DNA of 64,000 nucleotides from Neorhodopirellula pilleata (GTDB lineage Bacteria; Planctomycetota; Planctomycetia; Pirellulales; Pirellulaceae): assembly GCF_007859915.1 (NCBI RefSeq), contig NZ_SJPM01000001.1, positions 1,023,086 through 1,087,085 on the forward strand, read 5' to 3'. Made by a program: the position numbers and the translations under genes. Position 1 is the first letter of the stretch, and each line of letters opens with the position of its first letter. The notes under the pieces are model-generated. The model ran no database searches. It was given only the letters and a program-made list of their open reading frames with translations, and was not told where the DNA came from. This document shows, piece after piece, positions 1-9,306 of the stretch.

Positions 1-397
1 CAAACAACGCCCGTGCCCCCTCCCTCGCGGACTCCTGAACGTCGTCGCTCGACCTCCCCCAAACTGCGTTCGGGAGAGGTGACAGAGATCACCCAGTCCT
101 TCGGACTGGGCTGGGCAAACGGATGGGTCGTTGGCCCGAAAACCGTGCCGACCCGCTTCGGGCCGGGGAGGGTTACGCTTTGGGCTTGTATCAACCGCGT
201 TCAAATAGCGCGAAATACGGCGATAGCTGATGTCGAATCCGCGACCCTTTCTGGGTCGAGAGATCGCGCAGATCACTAACCGGAGGAGTTCGCTGCGCTC
301 GAACCTCCGGCTAATGGCTATGATCCCTTCGGGATATAAACCTTGCGCAAACCAAAACGCCCGCAACACGAACCTTTTGACAGGCCAACGTTCGAGG
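1..397. other. Gene-free region with a chain of short hairpins
   Basis: No convincing gene is seen; the short reading frames here have no recognisable product. The stretch holds several inverted repeats in close succession: 92-110 (8-bp arms around TTC), 133-164 (GGCCCGAA paired with TTCGGGCC), 281-309 (CGGAGG paired with CCTCCG, with a further TTCG/CGAA pairing inside) and 323-335 (ATCCC/GGGAT). The stretch 118-155 recurs almost unchanged at about 27923-27960, so part of this region belongs to a dispersed repeat family. Function unknown; a cluster of REP-like palindromes is the simplest reading. Confidence 0.6.
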
Positions 398-649
398 GTT
401 GATGGTTTAATCCTCATCGAAACCCGACGGGTGAGTTTTGAAGTAACGCTTTTGCCTGTGGCATTGTTTTTTCGTAACCCGCTGCGTAAGCGAGGGATGA
501 GTCAATATCAATGATCCCTCGCTTACGCAGCGGGTTACGAAAAAAACGCAACTTCAAAACGCGTCAGCGAAGGATACTTAAAAGAGAATTGATGGCGTTG
601 AATCCCTCGCTGACGCTTCGGGTTACGATTAGATCAACAAGCCGCTAAC
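398..649. repeat. Composite palindromic repeat, copy I (carries the 124-bp insert)
   Basis: The outer arms (GTTGATGGTTTAATC near 398, and GATTAGATCAAC near 628-636) frame an inverted pair of REP-like units of the type CGTAACCCGAAGCGTGAGCG. The left unit begins at 418 and the right one lies at 602-627. The left part is interrupted by a 124-bp insert (436-559). The same outer frame recurs at 27758-27911, 29627-29809 and 31223-31472. Seen directly by comparing the four copies. The interpretation as a REPIN-like mobile repeat is inference. Confidence 0.75.
436..559 (-). mobile_element. 124-bp MITE-like element, copy 1
   Basis: Begins TTTTGAAGT and ends GCAACTTCAAAA, giving terminal inverted repeats. 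Most of its length is a large palindrome (about 471-540) of two REP-like units. Its reverse complement matches 31302-31425 over the full 124 bp with 8 mismatches by eye. It has no coding capacity, so movement would need a transposase in trans. The flanking octamers CGGGTGAG (428-435) and CGCGTCAG (560-567) match at 6 of 8 positions, as an aged target duplication would. The uninterrupted site is visible at 27853-27860 in copy II. Confidence 0.65.
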
Positions 650-675
650 TCATTGTACCCGCGTCTGCACTGGAG

Positions 676-1299
676 TTACTTGGCGGCGGCGTAGCGGTCG
701 GCGACGGCGTCCCAATCGACCGCGTTCCAGAATGCGGTGATGTAATCGGGGCGACGGTTTTGGTAGTGCAGGTAGTAGGCGTGTTCCCAAACGTCGAGGC
801 CGAGAATCGGAGTTCCGCCGATTCCCGCGACGGCCGCGCCCATCAAAGGGCTGTCTTGATTGGCGGTGCTGCCGACTTTGAGCGAGCCGTCTTCAACGTA
901 CAACCATGCCCATCCGCTTCCGAAGCGGGTGGCGGCGGCGTTAGCGAATTGTTCCTTGAAAGCGTCGAACGATCCGAAAGCCGAGTCGATCGCCGAGGCA
1001 AGATCGCCCGAAGGTGCTCCGCCTTTGCCGGGGCCCATGACGGTCCAGAACAGCGAGTGATTGGCGTGACCGCCACCGTTGTTGCGGACCGCGCCGCGTT
1101 TGTCGTCGGGAACGGCGGACAGATCGGCGATCACTTCTTCGATCGATTTGGATTCCAATTCATGTCCCGCCAAAGCGTCGTTCACCTTGGTCACGTAAGC
1201 ATTGTGGTGCTTGGTGTGGTGAATTTCCATCGTCTTTGCATCGATGTTCGGCTCGAGGGCATCGTAAGCATACGGGAGTTCGGGCAGTGTGTAGGCCAT
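676..1299 (-). CDS. sodA: Superoxide dismutase, Mn type
   Basis: Converts superoxide to oxygen and hydrogen peroxide in the cytoplasm. The 207-residue protein has the usual length. It begins [17 protein letters not shown] and carries HHx[14 protein letters not shown] and the C-terminal signature [12 protein letters not shown], which together supply the three His and one Asp metal ligands. Gly in the GGHANH segment together with the ANQDSPL glutamine is the pattern of Mn enzymes rather than Fe enzymes; a cambialistic enzyme is possible. No signal peptide is seen. It lies 87 bp downstream of the M13 peptidase on the same strand, and a small hairpin sits in that gap, so co-transcription is uncertain. 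No strong Shine-Dalgarno sequence precedes the ATG. Confidence 0.95.
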   Translation of the reverse strand: MAYTLPELPYAYDALEPNIDAKTMEIHHTKHHNAYVTKVNDALAGHELESKSIEEVIADLSAVPDDKRGAVRNNGGGHANHSLFWTVMGPGKGGAPSGDLASAIDSAFGSFDAFKEQFANAAATRFGSGWAWLYVEDGSLKVGSTANQDSPLMGAAVAGIGGTPILGLDVWEHAYYLHYQNRRPDYITAFWNAVDWDAVADRYAAAK

Positions 1300-1348
1300 G
1301 GTATTTCTTGGTTAAAGGGAGGTATTGGGAAACAGAGTCGAGATGTGT

Positions 1349-1369
1349 TAGACGATAACACGTCGTCTA
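1349..1369. other. Small hairpin between the peptidase and sodA genes
   Basis: TAGACGA and TCGTCTA form a perfect 7-bp stem around a 7-nt loop. No T-run follows on the minus strand, so it is not a clear intrinsic terminator. It could be an RNA-stability or regulatory structure, or an operator. Confidence 0.3.
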
Positions 1370-1386
1370 GGGGGCTGGTATCGGGC

Positions 1387-3456
1387 TTACCAGATTCGGA
1401 TGCGGTTTTCAGGGGCAACGTACAACGGATCGTCTTCGTCAACGCCGAAGGCTTCGTACCAAGCATCCATGTTGCGAACGATGCCGTTGACACGAAATTC
1501 GCTGGGGCTGTGTGGGTCGGTGATCAGTCGTTTGCGTAGTTCTTGTTCGCGATAGAGACGTCGCCAAATTTGCGACCATCCCAAGAAGAATCGTTGATCG
1601 CCGGTTAACCCGTCGATCACGGGTGCCGGTTTGCCGTCGGTTGACAATCGATAGGCGGCGTAGGAAACGGCGAGGCCGCCCAAGTCGCCGATGTTTTCAC
1701 CGAGCGTCAATTCGCCGTTGACGCCCATGTCATCGAACGGTTTGAACGCGCTGTACTGGTCGACTAAACCGGAGGCTCGTTGATCGAATTCTTGGCGATC
1801 TTGGGGCGTCCACCAATTTCGAAGGTTTCCGTCGCCGTCGTACTTGCTGCCTTTGTCGTCGAACCCGTGGCTGAGTTCGTGACCGATCACGGCACCGATT
1901 CCGCCGTAGTTGACCGCATCATCGGCGGCCATGTTGAAGAACGGTGGTTGCAGGATCGCGGCGGGGAAGACGATCTCATTCATCGTTGGGTTGTAATAGG
2001 CGTTGATCGTTTGCGGCGTCATGTGCCATTCGTTGCGGTCGATCGGTCCGCCGAGTTTGGCAAGGTCTCGGTTGTATTCGAACTGGGCGGCGGCGATCAT
2101 GTTGGTTGCCGGTGAGGCATCGGTGATCGTCAAGTCGGAATAATCTTTCCACTCGTCGGGGTAGCCGATCTTGGTATTGAATTTGGCGAGTTTTTCGAGA
2201 GCTTGTTTCTTGGTGCCTTCGCTCATCCAAGGCCGCGACTGGATCCGCGCGGCGAAAGCTCGTTTGAGGTTTTCGACTAATTCGTTCATGCGGGCTTTCG
2301 CTTGTGGGGCGAAGTGTTTCTCGACGTAGAGTTGGCCAACGACTTCGCCTAAAACATTCCCGGTCGCGTCGACGGCTCGCTTCCATAGCGGTTGTTGTTC
2401 GTCGGTACCCGAAACGGCTTTGCCATGAAATTCGAAATGGCGACGTTCGAGGTCTTCGGTCAGGGCGGAAGCATAACCGTCGATGATTTGAAACTTCAGA
2501 TAGTGCTTCCAATCGTCGAGCGGTTTGTCCTGCAAGACTTGGTCGATCGTTTCAAAGTAGCTCGGTTGGCGAACGACAAGGTTCTCTTGATCGGCCAGAC
2601 CGGCGGCGGAAATCATTGCCTCGGCGTCGAATTCGCCGACGAGTGCGTCAAACTCTTGTGCCGATTTCAGATTGTAGGTTTTCTCGGGGTCTCGGTTCTC
2701 GGTCTGGGTCCACTGTCGCTCCGCGATTTCTTTTTCGATTGCGACGACCGCGGCGGCAGCTTCGGCTGGCTGATCCACACCGAGCGTCGCTAGCATTTCG
2801 GCGACGTAGGTTTGCAATTTGGCTCGCAATTCGATATAGCGTTCCTCATCTTCGAGGTAGTAGTCACGGTCGGGTAAGGTCAAACCCGATTGCGTCAGAT
2901 AGACGATGTATTGGTCACTGCTTTTGGCATCGACACTGACATACGGTGCGAACGGCCCATAAACGCCGTGCTTGGCCAATTCGCCGAGTGCGGTCGCAAG
3001 TTCTTGCTTGGTTTGGATCGATTCCACGCGATCAAGTAGTGGCTGGATCGGTTCGATGCCTGCTTGATTGCGTTGCTCGAGGTTTTGGACGGACTGATAC
3101 ATGTCGCCGACCTTTTGGCTGGGGGAACCTTGGGCGGCGTCTTCGGCGGCGGCTTGTTCGATCAGCGTCCGGACTTGTTCGCGTGTCGCGTCGTCGAGCA
3201 CGGTGAAGATGCCATAGTTCGATTTGTCCGCCGGGATCGGGGTGTTCTGCAGCCATTTCTCGTTGGCGTAGAGATAGAAGTTGTCACCCGGAGTGACCGA
3301 TTCGCTGAACAGCGATTGATCGATTCCGGATACCTTCGCCGCCGTCGAGGTGGTTTCGGCTGATAGCCGGGCGATCGACGCGGGGACTCCCGGAAAACCA
3401 AGAGTCCCGATCAGCAACCCTAGCGACAAGAAGAAAATCTGCAATTTCATCATCAA
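1387..3456 (-). CDS. M13-family (neprilysin-like) zinc metallopeptidase, exported
   Basis: A 689-residue endopeptidase of the neprilysin/PepO family, which cleaves oligopeptides. An N-terminal hydrophobic stretch (about residues 4-22) looks like a signal peptide, so it probably acts in the periplasm or outside the cell. The zinc site is visible: HELSH at 526-530 supplies two His ligands and the catalytic Glu, and ENIGD at 587-591 supplies the third ligand. The protein ends in RIRIW, the usual Trp-terminated end of this family. Length and motif order are normal, so it should be active. Three consecutive ATG codons make the exact start ambiguous by two residues. It is divergent from the lipopeptide synthetase across a 369-bp gap and upstream of sodA. 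Confidence 0.93.
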   Translation of the reverse strand: MMMKLQIFFLSLGLLIGTLGFPGVPASIARLSAETTSTAAKVSGIDQSLFSESVTPGDNFYLYANEKWLQNTPIPADKSNYGIFTVLDDATREQVRTLIEQAAAEDAAQGSPSQKVGDMYQSVQNLEQRNQAGIEPIQPLLDRVESIQTKQELATALGELAKHGVYGPFAPYVSVDAKSSDQYIVYLTQSGLTLPDRDYYLEDEERYIELRAKLQTYVAEMLATLGVDQPAEAAAAVVAIEKEIAERQWTQTENRDPEKTYNLKSAQEFDALVGEFDAEAMISAAGLADQENLVVRQPSYFETIDQVLQDKPLDDWKHYLKFQIIDGYASALTEDLERRHFEFHGKAVSGTDEQQPLWKRAVDATGNVLGEVVGQLYVEKHFAPQAKARMNELVENLKRAFAARIQSRPWMSEGTKKQALEKLAKFNTKIGYPDEWKDYSDLTITDASPATNMIAAAQFEYNRDLAKLGGPIDRNEWHMTPQTINAYYNPTMNEIVFPAAILQPPFFNMAADDAVNYGGIGAVIGHELSHGFDDKGSKYDGDGNLRNWWTPQDRQEFDQRASGLVDQYSAFKPFDDMGVNGELTLGENIGDLGGLAVSYAAYRLSTDGKPAPVIDGLTGDQRFFLGWSQIWRRLYREQELRKRLITDPHSPSEFRVNGIVRNMDAWYEAFGVDEDDPLYVAPENRIRIW

Positions 3457-3825
3457 TCCATTTCAGTGAGGTGAGTGGGCGGGCGAATGATTTCATGGGG
3501 AAGTTCGGTCGCCAACGGATTCTGGGGAATACGTGGTGGTTTGGCCAGAGGGTCGCGGCGTGCAAGGATTGGAGTGAACATAGTGCCAGAGTGAATGCCT
3601 TGTCGTGAACGAGATGAATTCGGCTGTGGGCGAAACTGTTTTTTTCCGAAGTCCATCGTCCGATTCGACGTCCGCTGACAGGCATCAAAACGCATACAAC
3701 CCTCAGGATTATCTGGAGGTTCCGTGCTTAAGCGGGGGTGGGTATCATTCCCCCACTCTTCAAAGCTACGCATCCGGTTACACTGAGGTAATTCATATTT
3801 AGGCGATCTGGGTAACCAGCAACGG
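3457..3825. promoter_or_regulatory. Divergent intergenic region (peptidase / lipopeptide operon)
   Basis: This 369-bp gap must hold the promoters for the minus-strand peptidase and the plus-strand synthetase operon. No clean -35/-10 pair could be assigned. A G5/C5 stem with an 11-nt loop lies near 3734-3756 and is the only obvious local structure. No gene is seen here. Confidence 0.35.
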
Positions 3826-6800
3826 TTGTGCCCCGCAGGGAACTTTTCACGAGAAAACCTTTCAAAAGCGAGCGTTGTGGACTTCGAAACCGGAAACGAC
3901 CGAATCAGCTTCGCGCTTGGCGAGAACGGACATGTTCCGACGACCGGCTTGCGAACTTCCACGGCTGGGCCCTTGCCAAAGGATACGCCTGCGCAAAACC
4001 GAGCCACCGGATCGAGCGGGGTCAATCGCGGCGACTACCACGCGATTCAGCTTCCCACGTTGGTTCATTACTGTTTGCACTACGCCCAGTCGCAAACGGC
4101 GGATCAGCCGGCTTTCACACACGTGACCGACACGCCGGGAAATCACCAGCGACTCAGTTTCGCGGAACTGGATCACCGTGCCCGAGCGATCGCCGCCGAG
4201 ATTCAAGAGCGAGGCGGTGCCGGACATCCGGTGTTGGTGGTTCAAGATCCGGGCGTGGATTACGCGGCGTCGTTGTTCGGTTGTTTGTACGCCGGGGCGA
4301 TCGCGGTCCCGGTTTATCCACCGCAGATGTTGCGATTGCAACAGACACTACCACGCTTACAGGCGATGGTCGCCAACGCGGGTGCCAAGTGCATGATCAG
4401 CACGCGAGACTTGATCGGCAATCAGGTGTTGCCGATGTGGCAGATGCCGCACTCGATGGCGATCGCGGTTGACGAGATTGATCTCGAGGCGGCAAGCCGT
4501 TGGGACGGTGCCTTACCGAAGCCGGACGATATCGCGGTTCTGCAGTACACATCAGGGTCGACGGGCAATCCCCGCGGTGTCGTCTTGCCGCATCGCGTGT
4601 TGCTGAGCAACCTCAACGCGGTGATTGAGCATTATCATTTCGAAGGTGCCAACAGTGTCCAATGGGTGCCGCCCTATCATGACATGGGTTTGATCGGCGG
4701 GATCTTTGTGCCGATCTTTCGTGGTGTGGAGGCCGTCGTCATTTCTCCGGTTGATTTCGTCCGCAACCCACTGCTTTGGTTGCAATGTATCGACCACTAT
4801 CGCGGAACAAGTAACGGCTCGCCGAACTTTGGATACGACCTCTGCGTTCGGCGGATCAAGGAAACCGATTGCGACGCCGTCGAACTGGACTTGAGTTCAT
4901 GGAAGGTGGCGATCGCCGGCGCCGAACCCGTTCGCGCCAACACGCTTCGTCGATTCACTGAGAAGTTCGCCCCTTACGGATTCGCACCCGAGACGTTTTG
5001 TCCGGCATTCGGGATGGCGGAAACGACTGTGTTCGCCACCGGTACGCCGCTGGGGCAACCTTATCGTTCCATCACCGTTGATTCGGCCAAGTTACAAACC
5101 GGTGAACTCGAGCTGATCGATTCCTCTGTGACCGATCCTAACGTGCATCCACCATCGGCCACTCAAGAATTAGTTAGCTCGGGTGTGGCCGTTGAATCGA
5201 TGGCGTTCGAAATCGTTGATCCTCAATCATGTCGCCGTGTGCCTGACGGAGCGATCGGTGAAATCTGGTTCCGTGGTGCATCAGTTGCAAGAGGTTATTG
5301 GAACGATCCCGAAGCAACCGCCAAGACGTTTGACGCTCGCATTCAAGATGACCCTGAAAACGAAGCCCATCGATTTCTACGAACCGGTGATTTGGGATCG
5401 CGCCTTGACGGCGAGTTGTTCGTCACCGGTCGTTTGAAAGAATTGATCATTGTTGGCGGACGGAACCTCTATCCTCACGACGTCGAAGAAGTCGTTCAGT
5501 CGATCAGCGAGTCGTTTCGGCCTGATACGGGGACCGCGTTCTCGATCGACGCGGGCGATCGCGAAGAGTTGGTCGTTGTTCAAGAGTTATGGCGTCCCAA
5601 GAAGTTCAACGCTCACGAATTATTGCCCGAGATCGTCGCGGCGTTGGCCGAAACGATGCAGGTCACGCCTCATGCGGTTGTCTTGGTTCGTTCGGGCACG
5701 TTGCCCAAGACCTCGTCCGGGAAACTGCGTCGAAATGACACCAAGAATTGGTTCCTTCAAGGCAAACTGAATGAGTGGGCACGCTGGCAATCCGGCGGCG
5801 AAGTGACCGAGACCGAACAGGCGTTCGAGGCTCCCCAAACCCCGACCGAGATTTGCGTTGCGGAGATTTGGTCGGAACTGTTGCAGGCCGATCCGATCGG
5901 TCGCCAAGACAACTTCTTTCATCTCGGTGGTGGGTCGCTGTTGGTTGCGCAAATGTTGACCGAGTTGGCCGAGCGGTTGGACATTCGCGTTGGCATGACG
6001 ACCTTGTTTCGTTATCCGCAACTTTCATCGTTCGCGGCGGAAGTTGATTCGCAACCGGCCTCGGAACTGGACCACGATTCTTCCGTCAAGAATCAATTGG
6101 CACTATCGGCGTCGGCAGCGAATCGAACCGACCTTGACGGGCTTTACCCGTTGTCGGATGCCCAAAAGCGGTTTTGGTTGTTGGATCAGTTGGGAAAGAC
6201 CAATGCGTTCGTTTACGTACCGGTTTCCATCCAACTAGGCGGCAATATCGATCTGCCTCGTCTGCAGTCGGCGATCGACGCCTTGGTGGCTCGTCACCCG
6301 ATGCTGCGGTCACGTGTTGTCGAGCGTGACGGCGACGTTTTTCAGTTTGTGGATCCTGATGCCAAGGCCCCCGGGATCGCCATCGATCCTGCATCGGCGT
6401 CATACGAGTCGTTGATCGATGTCGGACGATCACCGATGTTCCATGTTTCATTGCATCAGGGCGATGACGGAACCAGCCGGCTCGATTGGTTGTTTCATCA
6501 CATGGTATGTGACGCGACGAGCGTCGAGATTTTACTGAAGGACTTGAACGAGTTTTATCGCGACGGCGTGACCTCGGAAACGTCTGACGATTCGATCGAT
6601 TATGTTGACTACGCCGTTTGGGATCAAAGCGACGATCACCATGCAACGTTGACGGCAGCGAAGGATTACTGGCAGGAAAGACTCGCCGGTATGCCGACCG
6701 AACTGAACCTTCCCAAACGCGAAGCCGCCGATGAATCGGGAACCGCGTCGGTCGTTTCCCATGCCTGGAAAACTCCGGTGCAGTCCGAGGTTTCGGTCCG

Positions 6801-9306
6801 ATTGACTGAGATCGCGACGAAGCACGGCGTGACGGTGTCGATGCTGTATCTGACCGTCTTTGAAACGTTGCTAGCACGGTATGGCGATAGTGATGATTTT
6901 GCCATCACGGTACCGACGTCGAATCGTCCCGCATCGGGTTTGAATCGGACGGTCGGTTGTTTTGTCAATCCAGTGATGTACCGCGCGACCGTTGATCCGA
7001 ACCGAACATGGATCGAGGCGATCGAGACGACTCGGGATCGATTGTTGGCGGATTTGGATCACGCATTGGTGGCGGTGGATCGAGTCATCGCTTCGACGGC
7101 GGTCACGCGAAACGCTGAACGCATGCCCCTGTCGCAAGTCATGTTTTTGTACCAGCCACCGATGGGAGCTTGCGACCGCTTGGGCGACGTGCCGGTCCGA
7201 TCGATCGATGCGGATTATTCGGCCGTCACTGCGTATGATCTTTCACTTGTGGTGCAACCGGGTGACGAAGTGAACGCGTCAACGGTTTCCTTGATCGCCG
7301 GCGAGTCAATGGATCTTGGAGTCGCCCATGACTTTTTTGAATCCTTCCAGGTCGCACTGGGCCGCATCGCCACATCTCCGGATGATCCTCGTCTGGCCGA
7401 ACTCTTGCCAGATCCACCAAGGACCAACGCGGTGGTTGAACTCGCCGGTAGCGTAGGCTCGTCGCGATTTCAAAGCGTCATCGATCGGGTCGGCCAACAC
7501 GCGACCGCCACGCCGGACCGAGTCGCCATCGCGGACGACCGTGGATCGATCACTTACCAACAACTGGATGAACAAAGCGATCGATTCGCGGAGGCATTGA
7601 GACAACGTGGTGCTGAGCCGGGCGGCTTGGTCGCAGTCGATTTGCCTCGTTCGCACGCTTTACTTGTCGCGATCGTGGGTATTTGGAAGGCGGCTTGCGC
7701 TTACGTGCCGTTGGATGCATCGTTGCCACCGGAACGTCGTCGGCAGATCATCGAAGATGCCAAACCGATGATGGTGGTTGATCAGCCAGCCTATAACCAG
7801 TTCCTCTCCGAGGGCAGTAGCCAATCGAGTTTGAGATCGACCGATGGAGATGGCGTCGGCGATGACGATCGAATCGGTCGACTGAATCCCGATGACCTCG
7901 CCTACGTGATGTACACATCCGGTTCAACGGGCAAGCCGAAAGGAGTCGCGGTGCAGCACGGCAATGTCGCCAATCTCTTGGCGTCGTTCGCCACTTTGCC
8001 GGGGTTTGATGAATCCGATTGTATGCTGGCCGTGACTACGGTCACGTTCGATATTTCCGTCTTGGAAATGATGTTGCCGCTTTGGTCCGGGGGCCTGGTT
8101 CGCATCACCGCCCATCGCATTAGCGACGCCCCCGAAGCGGTCGCTGAAGTCATCGATCGGTCCCGACCGACTTATATCCAATCGACGCCATCGGCGTTTC
8201 GGATGCTTCTTTCGACAGGTTGGAAGCCACGCCGAGATGTCACGTTGCTGTGTGGTGGGGAGCCGCTGATGCCGGATTTGGCCGGTGAGCTGCTGGCCAC
8301 CAACGATCACCTTTGGAACGTCTACGGACCTACCGAGACGACGGTGTGGTCGACGGTCCGGAAGATCGAATCGAGTGATGAGATTACGATCGGTCGACCG
8401 ATCGCCAACACAACGACTCGCATCCTGGATCGCAACGGCCTCGATGTTCCCCGAGGCGTCGTTGGTGAATTGCTGATCGGCGGACACGGGGTCGCTCGCG
8501 GCTATTTCAAAGACGAAAACCAAACCAATGAACGATTCGTTGAGATAGGCGATGAGCGGTTCTATCGTACCGGCGACCAAGTTCGAATGCGGACGGAGGG
8601 GAATCGCGAGGGAAACTTGAGCGGTGAGTTGGAGTTCCTCGCTCGCAACGATCGGCAAGTCAAAATCCGCGGGTTCCGTGTCGAGCTCGACGAAATCGAA
8701 TCGGCACTTCAGCGATGTGATTCGATCAATCGTGCAGCCGTCGTGGTGCGTCGTGGCTCCCAAGGAATCGAGCGGTTGGACGCGTACTGCGCCGTCGATC
8801 GGGAATCCCTTCGATCGTTCCAGACTGACGATTTACGCCGGCAGCTTTCGCGTTTGCTTCCCGACTACATGATCCCGTCGGCGATCGAGATCGTGCCGGA
8901 ATTGCCGCAAACGCCGGCGGGCAAAACCGATTACCGGGCGCTACCTGATCTAGGAGTGCCGATCGTTTCCGTCGCAAGCGAACCGCCACAAACTCCGATC
9001 GAACGGACGCTCGCGGAGGCTTGGTGCGAGATTTTGGAACGAGACACCGTCGGTCGGCATGATCATTTTTTTGACCTGGGTGGCAATTCATTGATGGCGG
9101 CGCAGTTGTTCGCAAGGCTGCGACAACGGTTTGAAGTGGATCTGCGATTGAGTGAGATTTTTCAACGACCGACGATCGCAACGTTGGCCGAAGCGATCGT
9201 TCGCAATCAATCCCAAGCTTGGTCCGACAACATGGAAGACTTGTTGTCGCAACTTGACTCTCTTTCCGAAGACGAAGCCTTGAAGGCGCTCGAGCAAGAT
9301 TCATGA
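3826..9306 (+). CDS. Lipopeptide synthetase module 1: FAAL-ACP-C-A-PCP
   Basis: Loads a fatty acid and joins it to the first amino acid. Domain order, numbered from the TTG at 3826: fatty acyl-AMP ligase about 77-645 (TSGSTGNPRG near 242, PYHDMGLIGG typical of FAALs); acyl carrier with Ser704 in LGGGSL; condensation domain about 773-1205 with HHMVCD at 891-896; adenylation domain about 1215-1713 (YTSGSTGKPKG near 1363, FDIS with D1409, YGPTETT); peptidyl carrier with Ser1755 in LGGNSL; a short acidic C-terminal helix. Pocket residues read by alignment to GrsA are DILQLGVVWK, very close to the remembered glycine code. The start is uncertain: TTG at 3826 has no clear ribosome site, and an in-frame GTG about 16 codons later is possible. 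The stop overlaps the next ATG by 4 bp (ATGA), indicating translational coupling. Confidence 0.93.
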   Translation: MCPAGNFSRENLSKASVVDFETGNDRISFALGENGHVPTTGLRTSTAGPLPKDTPAQNRATGSSGVNRGDYHAIQLPTLVHYCLHYAQSQTADQPAFTHVTDTPGNHQRLSFAELDHRARAIAAEIQERGGAGHPVLVVQDPGVDYAASLFGCLYAGAIAVPVYPPQMLRLQQTLPRLQAMVANAGAKCMISTRDLIGNQVLPMWQMPHSMAIAVDEIDLEAASRWDGALPKPDDIAVLQYTSGSTGNPRGVVLPHRVLLSNLNAVIEHYHFEGANSVQWVPPYHDMGLIGGIFVPIFRGVEAVVISPVDFVRNPLLWLQCIDHYRGTSNGSPNFGYDLCVRRIKETDCDAVELDLSSWKVAIAGAEPVRANTLRRFTEKFAPYGFAPETFCPAFGMAETTVFATGTPLGQPYRSITVDSAKLQTGELELIDSSVTDPNVHPPSATQELVSSGVAVESMAFEIVDPQSCRRVPDGAIGEIWFRGASVARGYWNDPEATAKTFDARIQDDPENEAHRFLRTGDLGSRLDGELFVTGRLKELIIVGGRNLYPHDVEEVVQSISESFRPDTGTAFSIDAGDREELVVVQELWRPKKFNAHELLPEIVAALAETMQVTPHAVVLVRSGTLPKTSSGKLRRNDTKNWFLQGKLNEWARWQSGGEVTETEQAFEAPQTPTEICVAEIWSELLQADPIGRQDNFFHLGGGSLLVAQMLTELAERLDIRVGMTTLFRYPQLSSFAAEVDSQPASELDHDSSVKNQLALSASAANRTDLDGLYPLSDAQKRFWLLDQLGKTNAFVYVPVSIQLGGNIDLPRLQSAIDALVARHPMLRSRVVERDGDVFQFVDPDAKAPGIAIDPASASYESLIDVGRSPMFHVSLHQGDDGTSRLDWLFHHMVCDATSVEILLKDLNEFYRDGVTSETSDDSIDYVDYAVWDQSDDHHATLTAAKDYWQERLAGMPTELNLPKREAADESGTASVVSHAWKTPVQSEVSVRLTEIATKHGVTVSMLYLTVFETLLARYGDSDDFAITVPTSNRPASGLNRTVGCFVNPVMYRATVDPNRTWIEAIETTRDRLLADLDHALVAVDRVIASTAVTRNAERMPLSQVMFLYQPPMGACDRLGDVPVRSIDADYSAVTAYDLSLVVQPGDEVNASTVSLIAGESMDLGVAHDFFESFQVALGRIATSPDDPRLAELLPDPPRTNAVVELAGSVGSSRFQSVIDRVGQHATATPDRVAIADDRGSITYQQLDEQSDRFAEALRQRGAEPGGLVAVDLPRSHALLVAIVGIWKAACAYVPLDASLPPERRRQIIEDAKPMMVVDQPAYNQFLSEGSSQSSLRSTDGDGVGDDDRIGRLNPDDLAYVMYTSGSTGKPKGVAVQHGNVANLLASFATLPGFDESDCMLAVTTVTFDISVLEMMLPLWSGGLVRITAHRISDAPEAVAEVIDRSRPTYIQSTPSAFRMLLSTGWKPRRDVTLLCGGEPLMPDLAGELLATNDHLWNVYGPTETTVWSTVRKIESSDEITIGRPIANTTTRILDRNGLDVPRGVVGELLIGGHGVARGYFKDENQTNERFVEIGDERFYRTGDQVRMRTEGNREGNLSGELEFLARNDRQVKIRGFRVELDEIESALQRCDSINRAAVVVRRGSQGIERLDAYCAVDRESLRSFQTDDLRRQLSRLLPDYMIPSAIEIVPELPQTPAGKTDYRALPDLGVPIVSVASEPPQTPIERTLAEAWCEILERDTVGRHDHFFDLGGNSLMAAQLFARLRQRFEVDLRLSEIFQRPTIATLAEAIVRNQSQAWSDNMEDLLSQLDSLSEDEALKALEQDS

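Noticed and set aside
13..514. Two overlapping small reading frames (88 and 94 codons) at the window start
   Set aside because: They run through palindromes and the repeat element, have no family resemblance and no ribosome site.
1349..1369. Intrinsic terminator between the peptidase and sodA
   Set aside because: The stem is good but no T-run follows in the direction of transcription.
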